A stretch of 36,293 nucleotides of DNA from Lachnospiraceae bacterium (GTDB taxonomy: Bacteria > Bacillota > Clostridia > Lachnospirales > Lachnospiraceae): NCBI GenBank assembly GCA_017449765.1, contig JAFTFE010000093.1:1-36293 (forward strand), given 5' to 3'. The notes beneath the pieces are model-generated. The model did not search any database, was not told the origin of the DNA, and saw only the letters and a program-made list of their open reading frames with translations. Shown here one piece after another: positions 7,351-14,267 of this stretch (position 1 is the first letter of the stretch; each line of letters opens with the position of its first letter). The translations under genes and the position numbers were made by a program.

Positions 7351-8745
7351 ATGTTAGTCATAAATATAGTGGTTTTCGTGATGTTTTTTATGCTCTATAT
7401 GCTGAGCAGAAAACATTATTCGAAATATAAGAATGTATTTTGGAAAATGGGTGGATTAATATACGGAAAATCAAAAAAAGAGTTAAATACAGCTAAGAAA
7501 AAATCTGACTTTCGAAAAATCAAAGTTGTATCTAATGCAAATTTAGATGAACTCACTGAGCTTTATTATATAAAGATTATCTCAATATGTATGGTGGTTA
7601 TTTTTGTAATAAATGCAGCCTGTATGATACTTGCCGTATATCATGTTTTCTCCGGTAAGAATTCATCAAATATTATTGAAAGAGGTGATTACGGTGATGA
7701 TGTTTCTTCCTGGGATGTATACGTAGGAGTAGATTCGTCACAGGAGGTATACGAGCTTACGGTTTATCCGAGGCAGTATACAGAGGATGAATTTTATCAG
7801 AAAGCAGAGGAAGTATTTACTGAGCTTAAAAGTGACATATTAGCAGATAATGAAGATTTACAGCATATTAATGGAGATTTGATACTTCCGTCTTCAGATG
7901 ACAGTGGTATCTTTGAGATAAGCTGGTGGAGTGATTATCCGGAATATATTTCTTCGTCCGGTAAGGTGTATCTTGATGAACTGCAAAAAGCAACCGAAGT
8001 TAATTTGACGGCAAAAATAGCGTATCTGGAATTCAGTGTACAGGAGAATTATCATATTACCCTTGTGCCTGTTGAAGTGTCGGATGATTTAAGTGATGTG
8101 GTTGGTGAGGTATTAAAGGAAATTGAAGCAGATAATCGCAGTAAATCAAGCATAGAACTTCCGAAGGAGATATCAGGACACAAAATATCGTTGAAACAGC
8201 GGGATAACAGCATTTATAAGCAACTTCTCGGATTAGGAATTATCATGTGTACCATTACAATAATGTTCTCAAACTCTAATCTGAAGGAAAAAATGCAGAA
8301 AAGGGATAATATGCTTATGAATGAGTATGCATCTTTTGTAAATAAGTTGTGGCTTTTGCTGGGAACCGGAATGACAATTAAGAATTGCTTTATCAGGATG
8401 ATTGATGAGGCAGAGGAAAAGAATATTTTGGTTAAGGAACTCGAATATACCGTAAATCAGATTAATTCAGGCTTTGATGAGGCGACAGCGTATGATGAAT
8501 TGGGAATAAGATTAGCGCTTCCTCAGTATACAAGGCTTATGAACAGGATAAGCCAGAATTTGAGGATGGGCACAAAGGATTTGCGCATACTTATGCGCGA
8601 TGAGGTAAGAGAGTCAATGGAAAGCAGAAAGGAATATGCAAAAAAGAAAGGAGAAGAGGCATCTACAAAGCTTTTAGTACCAATGATTTTACTTATGACG
8701 GTAGTGATAGTAATAATTATGGTTCCTGCTTTTGTTGGCTTATAG
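7351..8745 (+). CDS. tadC: TadC-like platform protein with Ig-like extracytoplasmic insertion
   Basis: A 464-residue protein, much longer than a usual TadC (about 300). Helices lie near residues 3-19, 74-98, 290-306 and 443-462. The T2SSF-like domain is at about 320-440. Between the second and third helix, residues 100-290 form a soluble region that should face outward. It contains DLILPSS...WWSDYPEYISSSGKVY at 176-207, the pattern I recall for atrophied bacterial Ig-like domains, and a second, weaker segment near 245-285. The insertion could contact the cell wall or the growing pilus; that is inference. TadB lies 2 bp upstream and the pilin gene 32 bp downstream. Confidence 0.8.
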   Translation: MLVINIVVFVMFFMLYMLSRKHYSKYKNVFWKMGGLIYGKSKKELNTAKKKSDFRKIKVVSNANLDELTELYYIKIISICMVVIFVINAACMILAVYHVFSGKNSSNIIERGDYGDDVSSWDVYVGVDSSQEVYELTVYPRQYTEDEFYQKAEEVFTELKSDILADNEDLQHINGDLILPSSDDSGIFEISWWSDYPEYISSSGKVYLDELQKATEVNLTAKIAYLEFSVQENYHITLVPVEVSDDLSDVVGEVLKEIEADNRSKSSIELPKEISGHKISLKQRDNSIYKQLLGLGIIMCTITIMFSNSNLKEKMQKRDNMLMNEYASFVNKLWLLLGTGMTIKNCFIRMIDEAEEKNILVKELEYTVNQINSGFDEATAYDELGIRLALPQYTRLMNRISQNLRMGTKDLRILMRDEVRESMESRKEYAKKKGEEASTKLLVPMILLMTVVIVIIMVPAFVGL

Positions 8746-8777
8746 ATATGAAATAAGGTTTAAGGGGGATATGAGAT

Positions 8778-8951
8778 ATGAATACATTAAAAAGGTTTTT
8801 ACAAGAGGAAGAAGGAATGGGTGTCGTTGAGGTTATACTGATAATTGTCGTTCTTATAGCGATGGTGGCAATATTCAAAGATCAAATCGAAGAGTTAGTC
8901 AATAATATCTGGAAATCTATCAACAAGGATGCCAAGAACATTTACAAGTAA
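8778..8951 (+). CDS. flp: Flp-type major pilin (Flp1-like), 57 residues
   Basis: A short gene encoding 57 residues. A charged leader (MNTLKRFLQEEEG) is followed by MGVVEVILIIVVLIAMVAIF, a hydrophobic stretch, and then a short polar tail. Cleavage after Gly13 would put Glu18 at position +5 of the mature pilin, the hallmark of type IV pilins, and leave a 44-residue subunit, as expected for class IVb Flp pilins. GGGGG at 8764-8768 lies 9 nt before ATG 8778. It sits between tadC and the DUF5702-like gene. The peptidase at 3956 should process it and the TadABC machine polymerise it. Confidence 0.9.
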   Translation: MNTLKRFLQEEEGMGVVEVILIIVVLIAMVAIFKDQIEELVNNIWKSINKDAKNIYK

Positions 8952-8966
8952 TTATGGAGGGAGAAT

Positions 8967-10373
8967 ATGAATAATAAAGGACAAATTACAGTATTTTTGT
9001 GTCTTATAATAACAGCTTTTTTATTTGTTGGTATGACTGCGCTTGGGGTATGTAAGTATTTTGCAGGCAAGGAAGAGGCTGCTATAGCTGTAAACTCGGC
9101 AGTATCAGATATTAAATCAGAGTATAACAGCTACATATTTGAACATTATCATATTCTCCTTTTTGATAAGACGGATTATGGAAAGGGAGAAGCCGCAGTT
9201 GAGGAAGAATTTTATGAAAATGTAAAGCTTAATTTAAACAGTGACTGTAATGTTAACAGTGTGGCAATTACAGATTACGATTTGATAACAGACAATAATT
9301 GTGAAGCACTTAAATCACAGATTAATGACTATATCGTATATGCCGGGATAGAATACGGAGCATCAGAGATACTTGGTAAAACAAAGGGAAAGGATGCAAA
9401 TATTAATGAGGAAACTATAAATGATATGGACAGAGACTGTGAGTCGGATGAATCGTTGGAGAGCGATGAGTCTGATGAGGATGATACTTCCAAAAAGGAG
9501 AAAGATCCGAGAAATTTTACGAAAAAATTGGGTAAGCTTGGAATTATTTATTATGTGATTCCGGAAGGACTTTATGTAAATGATGAAATTATTGACTTGT
9601 CTGAATGTCCGTCAAAGCCCGGTATCAGCTTTATGGATGGATTTGATATAGACAATAATTTTAACAGCTACAGTAAATTAAAGAGAGATTTAAAGAAAAA
9701 CTCCGAATGGAACAGTGCTTTGGTTGATGCAGGATGTGGATTGGCATATGCAAAAAATGTATTTAACTGTGCAGTTAATACTGATATCAATGATAATACT
9801 GTATTTGACTTTGAATTAGAGTATCTTATATGTGGAGATTGTTCTGATTATAATAATCTTAATAAAACTATAAAAAAAATCATAGCCATTCGTTTTCCGA
9901 TCGACTTCACATATTTACTTACCGATACTTCTAAGATGTCAAGGGTTAAGACTATAGCATTAGCATTAAATGCCTCGACCGGCATTCCCTATCCCATAAT
10001 GAAATATCTTATAGCAGGCTGTTGGTCATATGTTGAAGCAGCTGCTGATGTAAAGGTGTTGCTTAAGGGAGAAAAGCTCCCGTTTGAAAAGAGTTATTCA
10101 AGCTGGATGACAGATATAGATAATTTCGGAGACAGCTTAAATGCTGCGGATACAGATAATGATGAAGGTATGTCATATGAGGATTATCTGGCAATACTTA
10201 TGGCTTTGAATATGGACAAGACGTATAAGAGAATGTTGGATTTAATGCAGCTTAATGCCGGACAGATATATCCTGAATTTTTAATGGAAAATGCAGCAGT
10301 TGGTTTATCTGCTGATGTGAGTATTTCTTATGCAGGCAGCGTATTTGATTTTAATATAAGTGGGGGATATTAG
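8967..10373 (+). CDS. DUF5702-like Tad-associated envelope protein
   Basis: A 468-residue protein beginning MNNKGQITVFL, with one N-terminal helix (about 7-28) and a long outward domain. The start resembles TadE/TadG-like and DUF5702 proteins found in clostridial tad loci; the family assignment is from memory. Residues 150-180 form a very acidic Ser/Asp/Glu linker followed by Lys-rich sequence. Several cysteines are present (for example in YLICGDCSDY). It may act as a minor pilin-like or tip protein, replacing TadG of diderm systems; this is inference. GGAGGGAG directly precedes ATG 8967. A 171-bp gap holding a long RNA hairpin follows. Confidence 0.7.
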   Translation: MNNKGQITVFLCLIITAFLFVGMTALGVCKYFAGKEEAAIAVNSAVSDIKSEYNSYIFEHYHILLFDKTDYGKGEAAVEEEFYENVKLNLNSDCNVNSVAITDYDLITDNNCEALKSQINDYIVYAGIEYGASEILGKTKGKDANINEETINDMDRDCESDESLESDESDEDDTSKKEKDPRNFTKKLGKLGIIYYVIPEGLYVNDEIIDLSECPSKPGISFMDGFDIDNNFNSYSKLKRDLKKNSEWNSALVDAGCGLAYAKNVFNCAVNTDINDNTVFDFELEYLICGDCSDYNNLNKTIKKIIAIRFPIDFTYLLTDTSKMSRVKTIALALNASTGIPYPIMKYLIAGCWSYVEAAADVKVLLKGEKLPFEKSYSSWMTDIDNFGDSLNAADTDNDEGMSYEDYLAILMALNMDKTYKRMLDLMQLNAGQIYPEFLMENAAVGLSADVSISYAGSVFDFNISGGY

Positions 10374-10380
10374 CGGTTGT

Positions 10381-10465
10381 TTGTTTTAATGTCCTCTGTC
10401 TTATGCCCGATAAAATAAAATCCTCTTCAGGTGCAGATCAAGTGAGGCAGAGGATGTTAAAACAA
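10381..10465 (+). other. Long stem-loop between tad genes
   Basis: TTGTTTTAATGTCCTCTG at 10381-10398 pairs with bases 10448-10465 over 18 positions. Two of these are G-U pairs in RNA and the rest are Watson-Crick. The loop is 49 nt and may contain a smaller CCTC/GAGG helix. No T-run follows on either strand, so it does not look like a terminator. It lies 80 bp before the first TadE-like gene and may process or stabilise the operon transcript. Confidence 0.55.
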
Positions 10466-10544
10466 ATAATCGTGATATATAGACCATCAGTTGTTTGCAG
10501 GTGGGATTGAGTGTTTTAATATAAAATTATGGAGTGCTTAGATT

Positions 10545-11285
10545 ATGAAAAAATTTTTTTCAAATAACAGAGGTAGTGCTGTGGTTGAAGCAACTTTGAT
10601 AATACCGTTATTCTTATTTGCTATGCTTACTATATATTCCATGTGTCAGTGCAAGCTTACAGAGGAGACAATATATGAAGCGGCTGCCGAGACTGTGGAG
10701 TACATGGCAGAGTATTCATATATATCAGATAATACCATGTATTTGGCACAGTTAAAAATGCAGGAATATATAGATGATAAGGAACTGGTCGAAAGATATG
10801 TAAGTGGAGGTATAGGTGGTTTAAGTTATCTTGGGACGATTCCGAGGGATGGAGAAGATTATGTAATATTAAGAGTTAATTATTCTCTGAATATTGATAT
10901 ACCATTTATGCCTAAGCTTAGTAAAAAAAGATATATAGTTGTAAGGCAGAGAGCATATATTGGAGAGTCGGATGAAGCTAAGACAGAAAAGTCGGATTAT
11001 GATAAATATGTATATGTAACAGATAACCGGGACGTATACCATGAAAGCCGGGCATGTACGCATCTTAATCTGTCAGTACATACTTCATCAGATACATATG
11101 CTAAGGCTAACGGATATACCGCTTGTGAATTCTGTGGGGAACAAAGCGGTGATCTTGTATATATAACTGATGAAGGAAGAAGATATCATTACAATAAGAA
11201 TTGCAGCGGCTTAAAAAGAAGCATATATCGTGTCAGACTTAGTGAGACAGGCGGATTGGGAGGTTGTCAAAGATGTACAGATTAA
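10545..11285 (+). CDS. TadE-like pseudopilin with two C-terminal Cys/His repeats
   Basis: The 246-residue protein starts with a TadE-type signature: RGSAVVEATLIIPLFLF at 9-25, a Gly-Ser-x3-Glu prepilin motif followed by a hydrophobic helix. After a short pilin-like region, residues 156-246 hold two copies of a unit of about 48 residues. Each begins VYVT or VYIT and has Tyr-His, a Cys five residues later, and a closing Cys-x2-Cys: His166, Cys171, Cys194/197 and His215, Cys220, Cys241/244. These could bind zinc or form disulfides outside the cell. GGAG at 10531-10534 precedes ATG 10545. The end overlaps the next gene by 13 bp. Such repeats occur in other clostridial surface proteins, but I know of no role in pili. 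Confidence 0.8.
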   Translation: MKKFFSNNRGSAVVEATLIIPLFLFAMLTIYSMCQCKLTEETIYEAAAETVEYMAEYSYISDNTMYLAQLKMQEYIDDKELVERYVSGGIGGLSYLGTIPRDGEDYVILRVNYSLNIDIPFMPKLSKKRYIVVRQRAYIGESDEAKTEKSDYDKYVYVTDNRDVYHESRACTHLNLSVHTSSDTYAKANGYTACEFCGEQSGDLVYITDEGRRYHYNKNCSGLKRSIYRVRLSETGGLGGCQRCTD

Positions 11286-11689
11286 ATGATAGAGGAAGCG
11301 TTATAATTGAGATGACTTTAATAATGCCTTTTATAATTTTTATAATAGTTTTCGTGTTGTTTTGGTTTTTAGATGTAATAAATGATGGGATTACTCAGGG
11401 AGAGACATATTCGGAATTATACACATTATCAATGGGAGATAATGCAGAGAAAATAGCATCTGATCTTACTGAAAGTTTAAGCAGTCACATAGTTGGGGTT
11501 AATAATATTCCACGGGTTAATATTAAGGCGGATGGCGGAAGAATATATGCGTATATAGATAGCTCTGATTTGCAAGGAGGGATTATTTATCTGTATCAGG
11601 GTAAGAAGAATTATTTTTCGAGAGAATATGATTTGTGTACTGATAGGTTGAGGAGATGGCAGTTGTATGGAGATTTATTACGGGAGTAA
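11273..11689 (+). CDS. TadE/TadF-like pseudopilin
   Basis: A 138-residue minor pilin-like protein. It starts MYRLNDRGSVIIEMTLIMPF: the Gly-Ser-x3-Glu motif and following hydrophobic helix match the TadE-like leader, so the TadV-like peptidase should process it. The rest is a small soluble domain ending in basic residues. ATG 11273 is preferred because GGGAGG at 11258-11263 lies 9 nt upstream; a TTG at 11264 directly abuts that site. It overlaps the gene before by 13 bp and the FHA gene after it by 23 bp, consistent with a coupled operon. Together with the larger TadE it probably primes or regulates pilus assembly. Confidence 0.8.
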   Translation: MYRLNDRGSVIIEMTLIMPFIIFIIVFVLFWFLDVINDGITQGETYSELYTLSMGDNAEKIASDLTESLSSHIVGVNNIPRVNIKADGGRIYAYIDSSDLQGGIIYLYQGKKNYFSREYDLCTDRLRRWQLYGDLLRE

Positions 11690-12998
11690 AGGAGTAAATA
11701 ATTTTATTGAGGCGAAATTAAGTGGAAATGACGGAGATTTTGCACATAATGCCTATATATTTAAAATGCTTGAAGGAAATGACATAAATGGTATCTTAAA
11801 ACCTGTTATAAACAAATTAGATGAGTATATATTTATCAGATACAATATCACATCGTTCTCTATGCTTGAAAAATACTTCCTGAAACAAAAACCTGACATA
11901 GATACTTTTGTTAAAATAATAAGCTGTATATGTAATGCAATAAGTGAATCGGAAAAATATCTGTTAAATCCGAACGACCTGGTAATCTCAGCGAATTATA
12001 TGCTTTGGGATATGAGCAGGAGTGAGCTTAAGCTGATTTATATTCCGTTTTACGATATGGATATAAAAAGTCAACTTAAGAATTTTATAGAATATATTAT
12101 GAAGATATTTGATTATTCAAGCGCTGACGGAACTATGAAAATGCACCGCATATACGATATGGTTGTGTCGGATTGCTTTGATATGAATATTCTTAAGTTT
12201 GAACTTGGTAGTAATTCCAAGAGTAGAATTAAAGAAGATATGGATTATTCAAATGAAAATAATAATTTTGCAAATGATTATGATGAGCCTGTATATATAA
12301 ATTTCGAAGAAGATAAAAATGAAAGAAAAAATATGCTGCATGAGATATTGTTGGTAATTAATATCTTGTTGGTAGTTGTTTTGTTTTCTTTGCATTTTTT
12401 AATAAGCAAAAGTGCATATCCTCTGATCGGAGCATTAGTTGCACTTATCGTACTTGCGGTTAATGTATTGATTTATGTATTAAGGAAGGAAAAGGAAGAA
12501 ATAATCGACGAAGATAAATCAATGGAAGAATTCAAAATATATGCTGATCAGATAACAAAGGAATATGAGAAAAAGTATCCTGAAATTAATGATTGTGAAA
12601 CAAACTGTGATAATAGAACATATGCTTATTTAAGTTATGATGATAAAATCACAGATGAAAAAATAACTGACAAGAAATATTCATCAATACAAAACAAAAA
12701 GGAATATAAATTGGTTCCTTTGAATGATGGTATGCTTGAACCGATTATTTTGAACAGTGACAGGCAGAAAATAACAATAGGCAGAGGAAATAAAGAGTCA
12801 GACTACCGGCTTAATAAGGAACAGATAAGCAGAGTTCATGCAAGTATTACATTTAATGAAGGCGGAATATATATTGAAGACCAAAACTCTACCAATGGAA
12901 CATATATTAACTCGGAAAAAATTGAAGCGTTTGTGCAAAAAAGTTTAAACGTAGGAGATATAATAAAATTGGCAAATGAAGAGTTTTTTGTGTCGTAG
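11667..12998 (+). CDS. DUF6382-like membrane protein with C-terminal FHA domain
   Basis: A 443-residue protein. Residues 1-180 match what I remember of DUF6382. Two helices follow near 224-246 and 251-271, then a charged linker, then an FHA domain at about 366-442 with the expected residues Gly372-Arg373, Ser388-Arg389, His391 and Asn410-Gly411. FHA domains bind phosphothreonine, so this protein may link pilus function to Ser/Thr kinase signalling; no kinase gene lies in the window. With two helices both ends are cytoplasmic. AGGAG at 11651-11655 is 11 nt before ATG 11667. It closes the tad operon; its stop is followed one base later by a 52-bp repeat. Confidence 0.78.
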   Translation: MEIYYGSKGVNNFIEAKLSGNDGDFAHNAYIFKMLEGNDINGILKPVINKLDEYIFIRYNITSFSMLEKYFLKQKPDIDTFVKIISCICNAISESEKYLLNPNDLVISANYMLWDMSRSELKLIYIPFYDMDIKSQLKNFIEYIMKIFDYSSADGTMKMHRIYDMVVSDCFDMNILKFELGSNSKSRIKEDMDYSNENNNFANDYDEPVYINFEEDKNERKNMLHEILLVINILLVVVLFSLHFLISKSAYPLIGALVALIVLAVNVLIYVLRKEKEEIIDEDKSMEEFKIYADQITKEYEKKYPEINDCETNCDNRTYAYLSYDDKITDEKITDKKYSSIQNKKEYKLVPLNDGMLEPIILNSDRQKITIGRGNKESDYRLNKEQISRVHASITFNEGGIYIEDQNSTNGTYINSEKIEAFVQKSLNVGDIIKLANEEFFVS

Positions 12999-13050
12999 TC
13001 ACATTAGCTTGCCAAATAAGCACTTCGTGCTTGCTTGGCTCACTTCATTG
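12999..13050. repeat. 52-bp interspersed hairpin repeat, copy A
   Basis: This copy begins at the base after the FHA gene stop codon. It differs from copy B at one base (T for C at 13010). The core AAGCAC-TTC-GTGCTT forms a hairpin and GCCAA/TTGGC extend it outward. Unlike copies B and C it is not followed by GTGGTATA. A spacer containing AACCGCC-AAA-GGCGGTT (13059-13075) links it to copy B. Confidence 0.85.
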
Positions 13051-13079
13051 CGTACAGCAACCGCCAAAGGCGGTTTAAG

Positions 13080-13131
13080 TCACATTAGCTCGCCAAATAA
13101 GCACTTCGTGCTTGCTTGGCTCACTTCATTG
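13080..13131. repeat. 52-bp interspersed hairpin repeat, copy B
   Basis: Second copy, 81 bp downstream of copy A. It is nearly identical to copy C at 24025-24076: one difference within the 52 bp (C against T at the base matching 13127), and the shared flank TGGTATA. Its right half supplies a candidate promoter for the next gene. All copies lie outside the coding genes. Confidence 0.85.
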
Positions 13132-13140
13132 TGGTATATT
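13112..13140 (+). promoter_or_regulatory. Repeat-borne promoter candidate
   Basis: TTGCTT at 13112-13117 inside the repeat and TATATT at 13135-13140 just past it are 17 bp apart. The same arrangement occurs at copy C before the atp operon. The -35 box is weak (three of six consensus bases). Confidence 0.35.
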
Positions 13141-13182
13141 AAATATGTCGTATTGTCAGTTTATGTAATGAGGTGAACAGCT

Positions 13183-14199
13183 TTGAAGATAAATATATAT
13201 TATGGCGGCAGAGGATTACTGGAGGATCCGACGTTATTTGTGCTTGACAGAATTATGCAGGTTCTTGAGGAATTAAGGGTAGATGTAAAAAGATACAATA
13301 TGTATGAGGATAAGGCGGGAATTGCGACTTTACCCAATACCCTAAAGGAATGTGACGGTATAATACTTGCTTCTTCTGTGGAGTGGTTCGGTATCGGAGG
13401 ATATATGCAGCAATTTCTGGATATGTGCTGGCTGTATGGTGACAAGGAGAAGATTTCCGGACTTTACATGATGCCGATAGTAGTCGCAACTGCCTATGGT
13501 GAGATGGACGCAGAGCTTTCTTTGAGAAAGGCGTGGGATATTCTTGGAGGAACTTCCATAAACGGTATTGCAAGTTATGTGGAGAGTGCCGAGGTATTTG
13601 AACGTAACTCTGCTTTTTTGTCGTTGATAGAAAAGAAGGCTGAAGATTTATACAGAAGTGTAAATCAGCATATGGTTAAACTTCCTACCAGTAATACCGA
13701 AGTTAAGAACAATATTATCAAGAAGCATAATATCAAGCTTACCCCACAGGAGAGCGAGCAATTATCTAAGTTCGTAGCTGATGACGGCTATGTTAAGAAG
13801 CAGAAGGAGGATATTGAAGAACTTGCTGCTATGTTTAAGCACATGCTTGGTGATGATGAGCCTAAGGCAGAAGAAAATTATGAGGATGATATAGTCGCAG
13901 GATTTTTCAAGAATTATTTTCCTGAGAAGGATTTTTCTGCAAGATATGTGATAATTATTCCGGATATAGGAAAGAATCTGATAATAGAGATAAAAGATGG
14001 ACAAGAGCTTATCTGTGAATACGGAGAGGATAGCGAGGCTGATGTTAAGTTAAAGGCTAAAAGTGATATGATGCGTGATATAATAGCCGGCAAGATGACA
14101 TTCCAAAAGGGCTTTATGTCCGGGGAGATAACGGCAAAGGGTAACTTCAAGACGCTTCGTATGTTAGATCAGATATTCAGATTCAGATACAATAAATAA
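13183..14199 (+). CDS. Flavodoxin-like oxidoreductase fused to SCP2-like domain
   Basis: A 338-residue cytoplasmic protein. Residues 1-150 look like the flavodoxin fold of NAD(P)H-dependent FMN reductases; segments such as DGIILASSVEWFGIGGYMQQFLD would form the flavin site. A helical acidic linker follows, and residues 230-338 resemble an SCP2 sterol-carrier-like lipid-binding domain. The start is TTG 13183 with AGGTGA at 13171-13176, six nt upstream; no suitable ATG is present. It stands alone between the tad operon and dnaX, with a repeat-derived promoter candidate upstream. The substrate is unknown. The domain calls rest on pattern only. Confidence 0.65.
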   Translation: MKINIYYGGRGLLEDPTLFVLDRIMQVLEELRVDVKRYNMYEDKAGIATLPNTLKECDGIILASSVEWFGIGGYMQQFLDMCWLYGDKEKISGLYMMPIVVATAYGEMDAELSLRKAWDILGGTSINGIASYVESAEVFERNSAFLSLIEKKAEDLYRSVNQHMVKLPTSNTEVKNNIIKKHNIKLTPQESEQLSKFVADDGYVKKQKEDIEELAAMFKHMLGDDEPKAEENYEDDIVAGFFKNYFPEKDFSARYVIIIPDIGKNLIIEIKDGQELICEYGEDSEADVKLKAKSDMMRDIIAGKMTFQKGFMSGEITAKGNFKTLRMLDQIFRFRYNK

Positions 14200-14267
14200 T
14201 AATATATGAGAAATACCGGCTTGAACATTTTGGATTAGTGTGTCAGGCGTAAGGAAAGGACATAAAT

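Noticed and set aside
12976-13176. Plus-strand frame of 66 residues across repeat copies A and B
   Set aside because: It merely translates the 52-bp repeat twice, has no ribosome site and overlaps the end of the FHA gene.
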